Assembly: GCA_031275595.1 (NCBI GenBank) | Contig: JAISOO010000042.1 | Coordinates: 1 to 7,086 of the forward strand | Reading direction: 5' to 3' | Source of the DNA: Spirochaetaceae bacterium | GTDB taxonomy: Bacteria > Spirochaetota > Spirochaetia > Treponematales > Breznakiellaceae | Length of the DNA: 7,086 nucleotides | Shown here: in pieces, positions 6,117 through 7,086 of the stretch | How positions within the stretch are numbered: position 1 is the stretch's first letter | How the letters are laid out: each line of letters begins with the position of its first letter | Made by a program: the position numbers and the translations under genes | The notes under the pieces: model-generated | Databases searched by the model: none | Told to the model about the DNA's origin: nothing | What the model saw: the letters and a program-made list of their open reading frames with translations, nothing else

Positions 6117-7010
6117 CTATTCCTCCTTTTTCCGTTGAAGCCGAAGTTGTATATAGGAAAGGACCACCAGAATGATAAACAGGGCATAGGACATGGCCGC
6201 GCCGTACCCCATATCACTCTGGCGGAAAGCGGAGTCGTATATGTACTGGATCAGGGGCCGGGTCGCCGTACCGGGACCGCCCCCGGTGATTAATTGGATC
6301 TGGCCGAAGATTTTAAAGGAAGCGATGGTCTGAAGCAGCAGGATGAGATAGGTTACCGGTTTGAGCAGGGGCAGGGTTATGCCGAAGAGCTGCCGGGCTT
6401 TCCCGGCGCCGTCCAGTTCCGCCGCCTCATACAGCTGTTCGGGAATCTCCTGAAGGGCGGAAACAACCAGCATCATGCTGAATCCAATGGTCCACCAGAC
6501 CGTGATCAGGGTAACCACCGTCCAGATAAGCCCTATATTCTGGAGCCACATAATCTCCACCCCCGGGGGCAGGATCCCCCAATCGCGGAGCAGAAAACTC
6601 AATATCCCCCAATAGGGTTCAAAAAACCATCGGGCGATCCGGGAGATCACCGCCACGGAAAGCACCGTAGGTACATAATAGGCGATCCGCAGGAATTTTT
6701 TCATTCCGAAGCCGCGATTTGCCAGGATCCCCAAACAGAGGGGGACCACCACCAGCAGGGGAACCGAGATAATGACAAACCAGGTGGTATGCCACAGGGC
6801 TTCCCAGAAATATTTGTCCTGGAAAAAACGGGTATAATTCCCAAATCCCAAAAACCGGATTTTCCCCATGAGCCCCCATTTGTGGAGGCTCACATAAACA
6901 CCCTGGATTACCGGCCAGATGATAAATACGGTATACAAGACAAAAAAGGGCAATAAAAACAAAAATGCCGTCAGGGTTTTTGAAAACAATGGCTGCTTCT
7001 TTTTTTCCAT
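6117..7010 (-). CDS. Carbohydrate ABC transporter permease, MalF/UgpA type (CUT1)
   Basis: A 297-residue inner-membrane permease, partner of the MalG-type subunit. A short basic start (MEKKK) precedes hydrophobic segments near residues 12-36, 73-98, 107-127, 160-185, 216-237 and 268-288. The EAA loop is at 191-214 (EQLYEAAELDGA, then ITLPLLKP). The family hallmark ITGGGPGTATRPLIQYIY (241-258) is complete, and the protein ends in a basic tail. It lacks the large periplasmic insert of E. coli MalF, so it is of the shorter UgpA/LacF-like kind. The ATG at 7010 is the only sensible start, but its SD is mediocre: GGGAG about 10 nt upstream, with GTGGG directly before the ATG. Together with the hairpin upstream, this fits lower expression than that of a preceding binding-protein gene. 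No ATPase gene accompanies the pair here; CUT1 systems often share one encoded elsewhere. Confidence 0.94.
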   Translation of the reverse strand: MEKKKQPLFSKTLTAFLFLLPFFVLYTVFIIWPVIQGVYVSLHKWGLMGKIRFLGFGNYTRFFQDKYFWEALWHTTWFVIISVPLLVVVPLCLGILANRGFGMKKFLRIAYYVPTVLSVAVISRIARWFFEPYWGILSFLLRDWGILPPGVEIMWLQNIGLIWTVVTLITVWWTIGFSMMLVVSALQEIPEQLYEAAELDGAGKARQLFGITLPLLKPVTYLILLLQTIASFKIFGQIQLITGGGPGTATRPLIQYIYDSAFRQSDMGYGAAMSYALFIILVVLSYIQLRLQRKKEE

Positions 7011-7034
7011 CCCACTTGTTCTCCCTAAAAATAG

Positions 7035-7060
7035 GGGAAGCGGGAAAAATCCCGCTTCCC
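7035..7060 (-). terminator. Strong hairpin upstream of the permease genes (terminator or attenuating/processing stem)
   Basis: GGGAAGCGGGA (7035-7045) and TCCCGCTTCCC (7050-7060) form a perfect 11-bp GC-rich stem with a 4-nt loop. Read on the minus strand it is followed by CTATTTTTA, an imperfect T-tract; on the plus strand by GTTTTC. It lies 25 nt upstream of the MalF-like ATG. In binding-protein-dependent operons a hairpin between the binding-protein gene and the permeases often lowers downstream expression or protects the upstream mRNA. The upstream gene is outside the window, so this role is inferred. Confidence 0.6.
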
Positions 7061-7086
7061 GTTTTCACCTAAAACTAGCGATTAAT

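Noticed and set aside
6294..6956. Plus-strand frame (220 codons) opposite the MalF-like gene
   Set aside because: Highly polar and Gln/Pro/His-rich, as expected for the reverse of a membrane protein gene; no SD or domain.

Overview
The window reads as a stretch of bacterial chromosome. It has compact genes, clear Shine-Dalgarno (SD) sites and moderately GC-rich coding DNA, with an AT-rich accessory patch near the left end. No rRNA, tRNA, CRISPR array or transposase gene was seen. The style (many CGG, CCG and GGG codons, a CUT1 sugar-transport operon without its own ATPase, and a GtaA-type enzyme) made me think of a host-gut spirochaete of the Treponema group. That is an impression, not a demonstration.

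Region by region. Bases 1-118 hold the last codons of a plus-strand gene that starts outside the window. Bases 119-292 are unusually structured: a perfect 17-bp inverted repeat inside a longer hairpin, flanked by two copies of AACCAACA, then a terminator-like hairpin with a T-run on the plus strand. A small minus-strand gene (144-515) with a very good SD site reads into this structure, so its C-terminus is probably secondary. Bases 516-798 hold no convincing gene, but there is a hairpin just upstream of that gene's SD. Bases 799-2607 (minus) encode a full-length ABCB-type exporter half-transporter. A 120-bp gap separates it from a divergent flavodoxin-like gene (2728-3201, plus). The gap carries a good sigma-70-like promoter whose -35 and -10 boxes lie in the two arms of a 7-bp dyad.

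From 7010 down to 3188 (minus) lies a tight three-gene cluster: a MalF-like permease, a MalG-like permease, and a GtaA-like protein (DUF4965/DUF1793 type). The permease genes are 2 nt apart. The third start overlaps the second stop in a GTGA. The solute-binding protein gene expected upstream would lie beyond the right edge. A strong hairpin at 7035-7060 stands where such operons often have a terminator or processing hairpin after the binding-protein gene. No ATPase gene follows, so the ATPase may be a shared one encoded elsewhere.

Working model (inference): the cluster takes up an oligosaccharide or glycoconjugate through a CUT1 ABC importer, and the GtaA-like enzyme acts on that substrate or a related one, either outside the membrane (long form with signal peptide) or in the cytoplasm (short form from an internal start). 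The exporter and flavodoxin genes look like an independent divergent pair. The points most worth checking are the possible dual start of the GtaA-like protein, its link to a sugar transporter despite the 'glutaminase' label, and the hairpin element near the left edge.
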